Shown: positions 1 through 8,002 of the stretch, piece after piece
Layout: each line of letters begins with the position of its first letter
Numbering within the stretch: the stretch's first letter is position 1
Assembly (NCBI GenBank): GCA_036833805.1
Contig: DAITPA010000039.1
Coordinates: forward strand, 1 to 18,247
Source of the DNA: PALSA-1196 sp036833805
GTDB taxonomy: Bacteria > Pseudomonadota > Gammaproteobacteria > Steroidobacterales > Steroidobacteraceae
Length of the DNA: 18,247 nucleotides
Direction of reading: 5' to 3'
Notes under the pieces: generated by a model
Database searches by the model: none
Told to the model about the DNA's origin: nothing
Seen by the model: only the letters and a program-made list of their open reading frames with translations
Made by a program: the position numbers and the translations under genes

Positions 1-587
1 GCGATCTCATGTTCATGCCGGACGCGAGGGAGATCTATCCGCTCGGGCCCGAGCGCGCAACGCGCGTCGAGGTGCCGGAGCTGTCGCGCATCCTGTGCGG
101 GGAATTTCGGCCCGGACATTTCGAGGGCGTCGCAACCGTTGTGGCGACGCTCTTCAACATCGTCGAGCCGGACATCGGGGTGTTTGGCGAGAAGGACTTC
201 CAGCAGCTCACGATCATCCGGCGCATGGTGGCGGATCTGTTTTTCGCCATTGAGATCGTCGCCGCGCCCACGGTGCGCGAGCCCGACGGGCTCGCCATGA
301 GCTCGCGCAATCAGTATTTGACTCGCGAGGAGCGCAAGATCGCGCCGCAGCTGTACGCCGCGCTGCAGAAGGCGGTCGCGCGTCTTTGCGCCGCAAATGT
401 CGATTTTGCGTCGATCGAGCGCGCCGCAAGCCAAGAGCTCGCCGCCGCGGGCTTTCAGCCCGAATACTTCTCCATCCGCGACGCGCGCGACTTGAGCGCA
501 CCGACGGCCGGCTCCCCGGATCTTGTGGTGCTGGCAGCGGCGCGGCTCGGCAAGGCGCGCCTCATCGATAATCTGAAAATCAGTTGA
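1..587 (+). CDS. panC: Pantothenate synthetase, C-terminal part (5' end outside the window)
   Basis: Pantothenate synthetase joins D-pantoate and beta-alanine with ATP in the cytoplasm, the last step of vitamin B5 synthesis on the way to coenzyme A. The reading frame is already open at base 3 (D-L-M-F-M-P-D) and runs about 194 codons to TGA at 585-587. The family is about 280 residues, so roughly the first third, including the HIGH-type nucleotide motif, lies upstream. Visible family signatures are FGEKDFQQL with the following IIRRMVADL, and REPDGLAMSSRNQYL, the KMSKS-like segment. The end, RLIDNL, is also typical. The ATG at base 9 is an internal methionine and not the start. No panD follows; the next gene is the convergent queG, whose stop overlaps this one by 8 bp. 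Confidence 0.95.
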   Translation, partial: DLMFMPDAREIYPLGPERATRVEVPELSRILCGEFRPGHFEGVATVVATLFNIVEPDIGVFGEKDFQQLTIIRRMVADLFFAIEIVAAPTVREPDGLAMSSRNQYLTREERKIAPQLYAALQKAVARLCAANVDFASIERAASQELAAAGFQPEYFSIRDARDLSAPTAGSPDLVVLAAARLGKARLIDNLKIS

Positions 588-1650
588 GGCTTGCGTGGCG
601 TTCGAGCGCCCAGGCGACATGCTCGCGCACGAGTTCTGACGCATCCTCGCGGCGTGCGAGGAGTGCCGCCAACACGTCAGGCGAGCGCGGCGCGTTGCCG
701 AGCGCCACGGCAATATTGCGCGACCAGCGCGCGTAGCCGATGCGGTAAATCGCCGAGCCGCGCATGCGCTCATCAAATTCTGTTGCGGTCCAGGCAAACA
801 GGTCCGTGAGGCGCGAGGCGTCGAGTTGATGGCGCACTTTGAAGTCGGGGTGACTCGCGGCATGCGCAAATTTGTTCCACGGGCACACGAGCTGGCAGTC
901 ATCACACCCGTAGATACGATTACCCAGTGCCGGGCGCAACGCCTCGGGGATGCTGCCGGGATGCTCGATCGTGAGATACGCGATGCAGCGTCGCGCATCA
1001 AGTTGCTGCGGCGCGACGATCGCCTGCGTGGGGCACGCAGGAATGCAGGCACTGCAGCTGCCGCAATGCGCGCTTGCGGGCGCGTCTACCGGCAGCGGCA
1101 GATCGGTCAAGATTTCGCCGAGGAAGAAGAACGAGCCGGCATCGCGTGCGATGAGATTTGTGTGCGCGCCGATCCATCCTAAGCCTGCGTTGCGCGCGAG
1201 CGCCTTTTCCAGAAGCGGCGCGCTGTCGACGCAAACCCGGTAACCAAAAGGTCCGATGCGCGCGGCGACGGCGTCGGCGAGGCGTGCCAGTGCGCGCCGC
1301 ATGAGCTTGTGATAGTCACGCCCCAGCGCGTAGCGCGAGACGTAGCCAAGCGTCGGCTCATCGAGCACGCGCCGGGCAGAGCGCGCCTCTTCGGGCCAGT
1401 AGTTCATGCGCACGCTGATGCAGCTCACCGTGCCCGGCGCAAGCTCCTGCGGGCGGCTCCGCTTCGTGCCGTGGCGCTGCATGTAATGCATGTCGCCGTG
1501 AAAGCCTGCGGCGAGCCAGTCCTTAAGATGGCGCTCGTCACTTTCAAGCTCGACATGCGTGACACCGAGGGCATCAAATCCAAGCGCGCGCGCCAGGGTT
1601 TGCAGCTCGTTCTTCGTCGCCGCAAGGTCGATCGCCGCGGGTTCGGTCAT
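580..1650 (-). CDS. queG: Epoxyqueuosine reductase
   Basis: QueG reduces epoxyqueuosine to queuosine in the wobble position of GUN-anticodon tRNAs, using cobalamin and two [4Fe-4S] clusters. The 356-residue protein is slightly shorter than the E. coli enzyme (about 380). Visible features are GRDYHK at 110-115, a VDSAP segment with the candidate catalytic Asp at 142, and eight ferredoxin-type cysteines: C196, C199, C202, C206 (CGSCSACIPACP), C222, C249, C252 and C256 (CDDCQLVCPWNKF). The C-terminal part (RNIAVALGN, REHVAWALERH) fits the HEAT-like tRNA-binding region. In E. coli queG (yjeS) is also divergent from nnr, as here. The ATG at 1650 gives the full family N-terminus; its upstream sequence has no convincing Shine-Dalgarno. 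The gene ends inside the 3' end of panC. Confidence 0.96.
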   Translation of the reverse strand: MTEPAAIDLAATKNELQTLARALGFDALGVTHVELESDERHLKDWLAAGFHGDMHYMQRHGTKRSRPQELAPGTVSCISVRMNYWPEEARSARRVLDEPTLGYVSRYALGRDYHKLMRRALARLADAVAARIGPFGYRVCVDSAPLLEKALARNAGLGWIGAHTNLIARDAGSFFFLGEILTDLPLPVDAPASAHCGSCSACIPACPTQAIVAPQQLDARRCIAYLTIEHPGSIPEALRPALGNRIYGCDDCQLVCPWNKFAHAASHPDFKVRHQLDASRLTDLFAWTATEFDERMRGSAIYRIGYARWSRNIAVALGNAPRSPDVLAALLARREDASELVREHVAWALERHASLN

Positions 1651-1667
1651 GACAACACCATGACGTC

Positions 1668-1675
1668 AGTATAAT
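1668..1675. promoter_or_regulatory. Overlapping divergent -10 elements between queG and nnr
   Basis: The gap between the two start codons is only 31 bp (1651-1681). On the plus strand TATAAT, a perfect -10, lies at 1670-1675. On the minus strand TATACT (5/6) lies at 1673-1668, overlapping it. The best plus-strand -35 is ATGACA at 1649-1654 with a short 15-bp spacer. Transcription from the plus element would begin about 6-8 bases after 1675, at or next to the nnr ATG (1682-1684), implying a leaderless mRNA. The minus element would give queG a leader of about 10 bases. Calling this a bidirectional promoter is inference. Confidence 0.45.
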
Positions 1676-1681
1676 CGGGCG

Positions 1682-3160
<1,479 letters not shown>

Positions 3161-3171
3161 CGGCCGCGCGC

Positions 3172-3636
3172 ATGCAGTGGTCGACGCGCACCGCGGGCGA
3201 GACTGAAGAGGCGGGCGCGCGCCTCGCGCGCAGCCGGCCGGTGGGCGCGGATGTCTTCGCTGTCATTTATCTGAACGGCGATTTGGGAGCCGGCAAAACG
3301 ACCTGGGTGCGGGGATTTCTCGTTGCCTGCGGCGTCACGGCGGTTGTGCGCAGCCCGACGTACACGCTCGTGGAACTCTATGATTTGGGCGCGCTCACAG
3401 CCGTGCACCTTGATCTGTACCGGCTGCTCAACGAGTCGGAGCTCGAGCCATTGGGCGTACGTGACTGGGCGCAGCCGGGGTACCTGTGGCTCATCGAGTG
3501 GCCCGAGCGGGCGGGCGGGCGCTTGCCCGCGCCGGATCTTTGCGTCGCGCTCACTGCAGAAGCTGGTGCGCATGAGATCGCCGTCAGCGCGCAAAGCGCG
3601 CTCGGGGAAAGCTGGCTCCTGCGAGCCCGCGCTTGA
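3172..3636 (+). CDS. tsaE: tRNA threonylcarbamoyladenosine biosynthesis ATPase TsaE
   Basis: TsaE is the small ATPase that works with TsaB and TsaD in making N6-threonylcarbamoyladenosine at position 37 of ANN-decoding tRNAs. The 154-residue product has the usual size and motifs: Walker A GDLGAGKTT at 36-44, SPTYTLVE at 61-68, HLDLYRL at 79-85 and the Walker B-like LIEWPERAGG at 107-116. It starts 11 bp after nnr and is read in the same transcript by position, as in E. coli (yjeF-yjeE). No Shine-Dalgarno is evident before the ATG, where the sequence is almost purely G and C. The TGA stop overlaps a candidate -35 box for the next gene. Confidence 0.96.
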   Translation: MQWSTRTAGETEEAGARLARSRPVGADVFAVIYLNGDLGAGKTTWVRGFLVACGVTAVVRSPTYTLVELYDLGALTAVHLDLYRLLNESELEPLGVRDWAQPGYLWLIEWPERAGGRLPAPDLCVALTAEAGAHEIAVSAQSALGESWLLRARA

Positions 3637-3661
3637 ACTCGCGCCGCCTTGATCGTAGATT
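3633..3661 (+). promoter_or_regulatory. Candidate sigma70 promoter for the amidase gene
   Basis: TTGAAC at 3633-3638 (4/6 to the -35 consensus, overlapping the tsaE stop) is followed after 17 bp by TAGATT at 3656-3661 (4/6 to the -10). Transcription would start near 3668 and leave a leader of about 20 bases before the ATG at 3688. The 51-bp gap is the largest between nnr and miaA and is less GC-rich than its surroundings, which supports a promoter. Both boxes are imperfect, so this is a moderate call. Confidence 0.4.
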
Positions 3662-3687
3662 AGGCGCTAAGTTCGACTGCGAAGTGC

Positions 3688-4896
3688 ATGATAAGACAGT
3701 TCTTTCTATTTGCGGTGATCAGTTTCAGTGCGGCGGCTCTGCCCGCAGCACCAATTGAGCTTACCGATATTGCGCTCGCAAACGATGCCGGCGGCACGAG
3801 CCTGTCCCTGAGGTTAACCGATATCGTGCCGCAAAAGGTGTTTACGCTCTCAGTACCTGCGCGCGTTGTCATTGATCTTCCTCACGCGCGCATCGGACGC
3901 GGCGTGCACGCGCCGCAAGCCGCCGGAATCGTGGCGGCGATCCGCACCGGCCCGCGCCAAGACGGCACGTTGCGCGTGGTGATTGAGCTTAATTCCGCGC
4001 TTGCCGCGCACGCACACTGGCGCGCCCACGGTTCCGGACAGGAACTCATCATCGACTTGGGGCAGCAAAGACGTGCGGAAGCTGCGCCAGACGTGCCACC
4101 GCGGATTGTGCGCGCGCTGCATGCCCCGCTGGATACCGATCGGCCGATTGTGGTCGCGGTCGATGCAGGCCATGGCGGCGATGATCCGGGCGCGATCGGA
4201 CACGGCGGAACGCGCGAGAAGGACGTGACGCTCGCCGTTGCGCGCGCGCTCGCGCAGCGAATTAACGCCGAGGCGGGAATGCGCGCCGTGCTGACGCGCA
4301 ATCGCGATGAGTTTGTGATGCTGCCCGAGCGCATGCGCCGCGCCCACGCGGCGAACGCGGACCTGTTTGTCTCGGTACACGCCGATTCCATTCGCGATGC
4401 CAGTATCTCAGGCGCCTCGGTGTACGTGCTCTCCGAAAGAGGCGCGACCAACCAGGCGGCCGCCTGGCTTGCCGAGCGCGAGAATTCCGCCGATCTCATG
4501 GCGGGGACATTCCTGCCCGGCAAGGACCCGCAGTTGCAGTCGGTTCTCATCGACTTGTCGCAGACGGCAACCATCAGCAACAGCATGGTCGCCGCCGAGC
4601 GCGTGCTCGCAGCGCTTGATCGGGTCGGTGAAGTGCGCAAGCCGAGCGTGCAGCAGGCGGGATTTGTCGTACTGAAATCGCGCAGCATCATTTCCATGCT
4701 GGTCGAGACGGCCTACATTTCAAATCCGCAGGAAGAACGTCGCCTGCGCACCAGCGCGCAGCAGGATAAGCTTGCGTCCGCAATATTCAGCGGCATCCGC
4801 ACGTTTTTCGAATCAAACCCGCCGCCCGGAACGCGCTTCGCGCAACTGCGCCGCACGCTTGCGCGCAGCACTCCGGTGAGCCCCAGCCTGCCCTGA
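3688..4896 (+). CDS. amiB: N-acetylmuramoyl-L-alanine amidase, AMIN domain plus Amidase_3
   Basis: This zinc amidase cuts the amide bond between N-acetylmuramic acid and the stem peptide, and in Gram-negatives it acts in the periplasm during septum splitting. The 402 residues start with a Sec-type signal (RQFFLFAVISFSAAALPAAP), followed by an AMIN domain (about 25-130) that targets the septal ring. The catalytic domain spans about 153-380. Zinc ligands are visible as H162 in DAGHGG, E177 in REKDV and H231 in SVHAD; the catalytic Glu is E340 in VETAYISN. The inserted segment ENSADLMAG..DLSQTA is the autoinhibitory region that EnvC/NlpD-type activators relieve in AmiB/AmiC. No LysM repeat follows, unlike E. 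coli AmiB, so by domains it is closer to AmiC; the symbol follows gene position (tsaE-ami-mutL). Confidence 0.93.
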   Translation: MIRQFFLFAVISFSAAALPAAPIELTDIALANDAGGTSLSLRLTDIVPQKVFTLSVPARVVIDLPHARIGRGVHAPQAAGIVAAIRTGPRQDGTLRVVIELNSALAAHAHWRAHGSGQELIIDLGQQRRAEAAPDVPPRIVRALHAPLDTDRPIVVAVDAGHGGDDPGAIGHGGTREKDVTLAVARALAQRINAEAGMRAVLTRNRDEFVMLPERMRRAHAANADLFVSVHADSIRDASISGASVYVLSERGATNQAAAWLAERENSADLMAGTFLPGKDPQLQSVLIDLSQTATISNSMVAAERVLAALDRVGEVRKPSVQQAGFVVLKSRSIISMLVETAYISNPQEERRLRTSAQQDKLASAIFSGIRTFFESNPPPGTRFAQLRRTLARSTPVSPSLP

Positions 4897-4938
4897 ACGC
4901 CTGTACACTCGCGGACCCCTGTTCGTGAGTGTGTCGTG

Positions 4939-6690
4939 ATGCCGATCCGGGTTCTACCGAACGAACTCATCGATCAGATTGCCGCCGGCGAGGTGATCGA
5001 GCGGCCGGCTTCGGTCGTCAAGGAACTTGTCGAAAACAGTCTCGATGCCGGTGCCGGGCGCATCGACATCGATATTGAGCGCGGCGGCGTAGGCCTCATT
5101 CGCGTACGCGACGACGGCGCCGGCATGAGCGCGGATGAGCTTGCCGTCGCGCTGTCGCGCCACGCGACCAGCAAGATTGCGTCACTCGCGGACCTCGAAG
5201 CCGTTTCTACATTGGGCTTTCGCGGCGAAGCGCTGCCTTCGATCGCTTCGGTTTCCCGTCTGCGTCTTTTATCGCGCCCGCGGCACGGCGAGCGCGCCGC
5301 GGAGGTCGACGTCGACGGCGGCCAGTTGACGCCCGTGCGGCCGGCGCCGCATCCGCCGGGCACGAGCATCGAGATCCGTGATCTTTTTTTCAATGTTCCG
5401 GCGCGGCGCAAATTCGTGCGCAGCGACGCCACCGAGTTCGGCCACATCATGCGCTGGGTGGAGCGGCTCGCGTTGTCGCGCTTTGATGTCAGCTTTCGCC
5501 TTCGTCACGGCGAGCGGCGGGTGCTCGATGCCCCGGCGGTCGGGGCAGACGGCGAGGCGCAGCGACTGGCGGCCGTGCTCGGCGCTGAATTTCTGTCGCG
5601 TGCGGTGGCTGTGCGGCAGGTTGCGGGCCCCGTGAGCTTATCCGGCTGGATCGCGCTGCCGACGGCAGCGCGCGCACAGCCCGATCAACAATATTGGTTC
5701 GTGAACGGCCGCAGCGTCCGCGATCGACTGCTCACAAGTGCCGCACGCCTGGCCTATCGCGATGTGCTCTATCACGGCCGCTATGCCGCCTATGTGCTGT
5801 ATTTGAGCCTCGATCCGCATTTGGTCGATGTCAACGCGCATCCCTCGAAGCTCGAGGTGCGCTTTCGCGACAGCCGCTCAATCCATGACTTCGTTATGCG
5901 CGCCATCGAGCAGGTGCTCGCCGGCACTTCGCCCGGACAAGCTGCACAGGCGGCCGCGAGCGGCGTGGCGCGCGCGCGTGACATGCCCTATGAGTTCGGC
6001 GCGCGCAACCGCTCGCTTGATCTCTCGGGCGGCGCGCGCGATCCGTGGCTGCTCGCCGCCGCGGTGCGCGACGCCGCGCCCGCGGGATCAGCGCCGCCCG
6101 AGCCGCCGCAGCCGCTCGGCACAGCGCTCGCGCAACTGCATGGGACCTATATCCTCGCGCAAAGCACCGAAGGTCTCATTCTCGTCGACATGCATGCCGC
6201 TCACGAGCGCGTGCTGTACGAGAAACTCAAAGCCGATCAGGCAGCCCACGGTGTGCCGTCCCAGCATCTCCTCGAGCCGGTCGTGGTCGATCTCAAGGCG
6301 CACGAGCTTGACGCCGTGCTGGAAGATCGGGGCAGCTGGGAGCGCGCAGGATTCGAGTTGGACGCGCTCGGCCCCACGCAACTCGCGCTGCGGCGCGTGC
6401 CGGCGCTCCTCGCCACAAACGACGTTGCGGCAACCGTCGCGGCCGTCATCCGCGACCTTGAGCTCGAGGCGGGCGTGCATCATCTTGACGGCGCTGTCGA
6501 TAAGTTCCTGGGGACCCTGGCTTGCCGGACGTCGATCCATGCGCATCGGCACCTGACCCTGCCTGAAATGAACGCGCTCTTGCGGCAGATGGAAGCAACC
6601 GAACGCGCGAACCAGTGCAACCACGGGCGGCCGACCTGGACGCGCTTGACGCTCGCCGAACTTGATCACTTCTTTCTGCGGGGGCGCTGA
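4939..6690 (+). CDS. mutL: DNA mismatch repair protein MutL (endonuclease-type)
   Basis: MutL links MutS mismatch recognition to downstream strand nicking and removal. The 583-residue protein has the GHKL ATPase at the N-terminus: E29 within KELVENSLDAGA, DDGAGM around 58-63, HATSKI and GFRGEAL at 93-99. A variable linker (about 330-390) leads to the C-terminal dimerisation domain, which carries DMHAAHERVLYE at 417-428, matching the DQHA(X)2E(X)4E endonuclease motif with Q replaced by M, plus LACRTS and QCNHGRP (559-565). The start is ATG 4939 because MPIRVLPNELIDQIAAGEV is the family N-terminus; the GTG immediately before it would add one residue. The TGA overlaps the miaA ATG by one base (TGATG), suggesting translational coupling. 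Confidence 0.97.
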   Translation: MPIRVLPNELIDQIAAGEVIERPASVVKELVENSLDAGAGRIDIDIERGGVGLIRVRDDGAGMSADELAVALSRHATSKIASLADLEAVSTLGFRGEALPSIASVSRLRLLSRPRHGERAAEVDVDGGQLTPVRPAPHPPGTSIEIRDLFFNVPARRKFVRSDATEFGHIMRWVERLALSRFDVSFRLRHGERRVLDAPAVGADGEAQRLAAVLGAEFLSRAVAVRQVAGPVSLSGWIALPTAARAQPDQQYWFVNGRSVRDRLLTSAARLAYRDVLYHGRYAAYVLYLSLDPHLVDVNAHPSKLEVRFRDSRSIHDFVMRAIEQVLAGTSPGQAAQAAASGVARARDMPYEFGARNRSLDLSGGARDPWLLAAAVRDAAPAGSAPPEPPQPLGTALAQLHGTYILAQSTEGLILVDMHAAHERVLYEKLKADQAAHGVPSQHLLEPVVVDLKAHELDAVLEDRGSWERAGFELDALGPTQLALRRVPALLATNDVAATVAAVIRDLELEAGVHHLDGAVDKFLGTLACRTSIHAHRHLTLPEMNALLRQMEATERANQCNHGRPTWTRLTLAELDHFFLRGR

Positions 6691-7655
6691 TGCAGCTGAG
6701 GACGCCGGGCGGCGCTTCCCCGCCGGTCCTGGTGCTGACCGGGCCGACCGGTACGGGCAAGAGTGACTGGGCCGTACGCATCGCCGAGCTGCATCCCGTT
6801 GAGATCGTGAGCGTCGACTCGGCGATGGTGTATCGGGGGTTGGATATCGGCACCGCGAAGCCCGCGCAAGCGGTGAGAGAGCGGATTTCGCATCATCTCA
6901 TCGACATCTGCGATCCCACGGAGCCCTACTCCGCGGGGCGTTTTGTCGCCGATGCTGCGGCGCGGATCATTGAAATCCACGGCCGTGGCCGCATACCGCT
7001 GCTGGTGGGGGGTACTTTCCTTTATCTGCGCGCACTCATTTCGGGCATGGCAAGCCTGCCGCAGGCCTCTGCCGAGTTGCGCCGCGAAATCAACGAGCGC
7101 GCCGCCCGGGTCGGCTGGGAGGGGCTCCACGCGCAGCTGCAGGGTCTCGATCCGGAGGCGGCGGCGCGGATTCACCCGAATGATCCGCAGCGCATCCAGC
7201 GAGCGCTCGAAGTGTGCCTGGCAACCGGCCAGCCGATCTCCTGGCTGCAGCGCACGAGCCCGAGTGCGCTTGCGGCCTATCGCGTGCGCCGCTTCGCGCT
7301 CGTGCCGGCCGATCGCGCTGCGCTTAATGAGCGCCTCGCCGAGCGCTTCAACACGATGATGGCGCATGGTTTTTTACGCGAGGTTGAGGCCTTGTACGGA
7401 CGCACCGGCGTGAGCGCCGACTGTCCCTCAATGCGCGCCGTCGGCTATCGGCAGCTGTGGGCGCATCTTGCCGGCGCGCTTACTCTTGCCGAGGCGGTCA
7501 AGCGCGGCATCGCTGCAACGCGGCAGCTTGCCAAGCGTCAGCTGACATGGATTCGCTCGGACGCGACACTCGAGCGCATTGAACCCGAGGCGCCCGGCGC
7601 GTTCCAAGACTGGGACCGCACATTGTGTGAAGAGTTTTGCGCGCTTGGCCGTTGA
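6690..7655 (+). CDS. miaA: tRNA dimethylallyltransferase
   Basis: MiaA transfers a dimethylallyl group to N6 of A37 in tRNAs that read UNN codons, the first step of ms2i6A formation. The 321 residues match the family in length. Visible motifs are the P-loop GPTGTGKS at 18-25, DSAMVYRGLDIGTAKP from 43, LVGGTFLYLRAL around 105-116, ARIHPNDPQRIQRALEV in the middle and ATRQLAKRQLTW near the end. It overlaps mutL by one base. A G-run at 6680-6684 may serve as a weak ribosome site. miaA-hfq is the conserved order, and in E. coli promoters inside and after miaA feed hfq. Nothing appears broken. Confidence 0.97.
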   Translation: MQLRTPGGASPPVLVLTGPTGTGKSDWAVRIAELHPVEIVSVDSAMVYRGLDIGTAKPAQAVRERISHHLIDICDPTEPYSAGRFVADAAARIIEIHGRGRIPLLVGGTFLYLRALISGMASLPQASAELRREINERAARVGWEGLHAQLQGLDPEAAARIHPNDPQRIQRALEVCLATGQPISWLQRTSPSALAAYRVRRFALVPADRAALNERLAERFNTMMAHGFLREVEALYGRTGVSADCPSMRAVGYRQLWAHLAGALTLAEAVKRGIAATRQLAKRQLTWIRSDATLERIEPEAPGAFQDWDRTLCEEFCALGR

Positions 7656-7666
7656 TTGAAGGCGCA

Positions 7667-7721
7667 TGCTAAGATTGTGGCCACGGAAAAATTAAAAAAC
7701 CGTAATAAGAAGGAGAAAACG
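7667..7721 (+). promoter_or_regulatory. hfq extended -10 promoter and A-rich 5' leader with strong Shine-Dalgarno
   Basis: TGCTAAGAT at 7667-7675 reads as an extended -10 (TGn plus TAAGAT, 4/6); no good -35 is present, as expected for that class. Transcription would start near 7682. The leader from there to 7721 is strikingly A-rich in an otherwise GC-rich region. It ends with AAGGAG at 7710-7715, six bases before the ATG at 7722, the best Shine-Dalgarno in the window. The triplets AAT, AAG, AAG at 7704-7712, then AAA at 7716-7718, follow the A-R-N pattern bound by the distal face of Hfq and overlap the ribosome site. In E. coli Hfq represses its own mRNA through its leader; applying that here is inference. 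Confidence 0.55.
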
Positions 7722-7979
7722 ATGGCCAAAGGCCAGTCGCTGCAGGATCCATTTTTGAACGCCTTACGAAAAGAGCGCGTGCCGGTATCCATCTATTTGG
7801 TCAACGGCATCAAGTTGCAGGGGCAAATCGACTCCTTCGATCAGTTCGTCGTATTGCTGAAGAACAGCGTCAGTCAAATGGTGTACAAGCACGCCATTTC
7901 CACGGTTGTGCCCGCACGCAATGTCAATCTAACTGCGGGCGAAGAGGGCGACGTGGTAGCGGAGCCTGCCGTCGAATAA
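7722..7979 (+). CDS. hfq: RNA-binding chaperone Hfq
   Basis: Hfq is a hexameric Sm-like protein that pairs small RNAs with mRNAs. The product is 85 residues, shorter than E. coli Hfq (102) and similar to Pseudomonas. Sm1 and Sm2 are both visible: Q8 in SLQDPFLNALR, Y25, K31, QFVVLL around 41-46 and the Sm2 signature YKHAIST at 55-61. The rim patch is R16, K17, R19 where E. coli has three arginines. The tail (GEEGDVVAEPAVE) is short and acidic, which fits the acidic tip described as displacing non-specific RNA. The start at 7722 is decided by the AAGGAG site and family length; an in-frame opening 22 codons upstream would encode a lysine-rich, non-homologous stretch from the leader. Confidence 0.98.
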   Translation: MAKGQSLQDPFLNALRKERVPVSIYLVNGIKLQGQIDSFDQFVVLLKNSVSQMVYKHAISTVVPARNVNLTAGEEGDVVAEPAVE

Positions 7980-8002
7980 TGATCCGATCCCGGAGCGTCT
8001 GA

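Noticed and set aside
4904..4909. TACACT as a -10 element for mutL
   Set aside because: No -35 at 16-18 bp upstream (CCCCAG) and no extended -10; a single hexamer is not enough.
7644..7660. Sigma54-type site before hfq (TTGGCC...TTGA)
   Set aside because: The invariant GG and GC dinucleotides are not at the required spacing.
7656..7721. 22-codon N-terminal extension of Hfq
   Set aside because: The extension is lysine-rich leader sequence, and AAGGAG sits exactly before the internal ATG that matches the family start.
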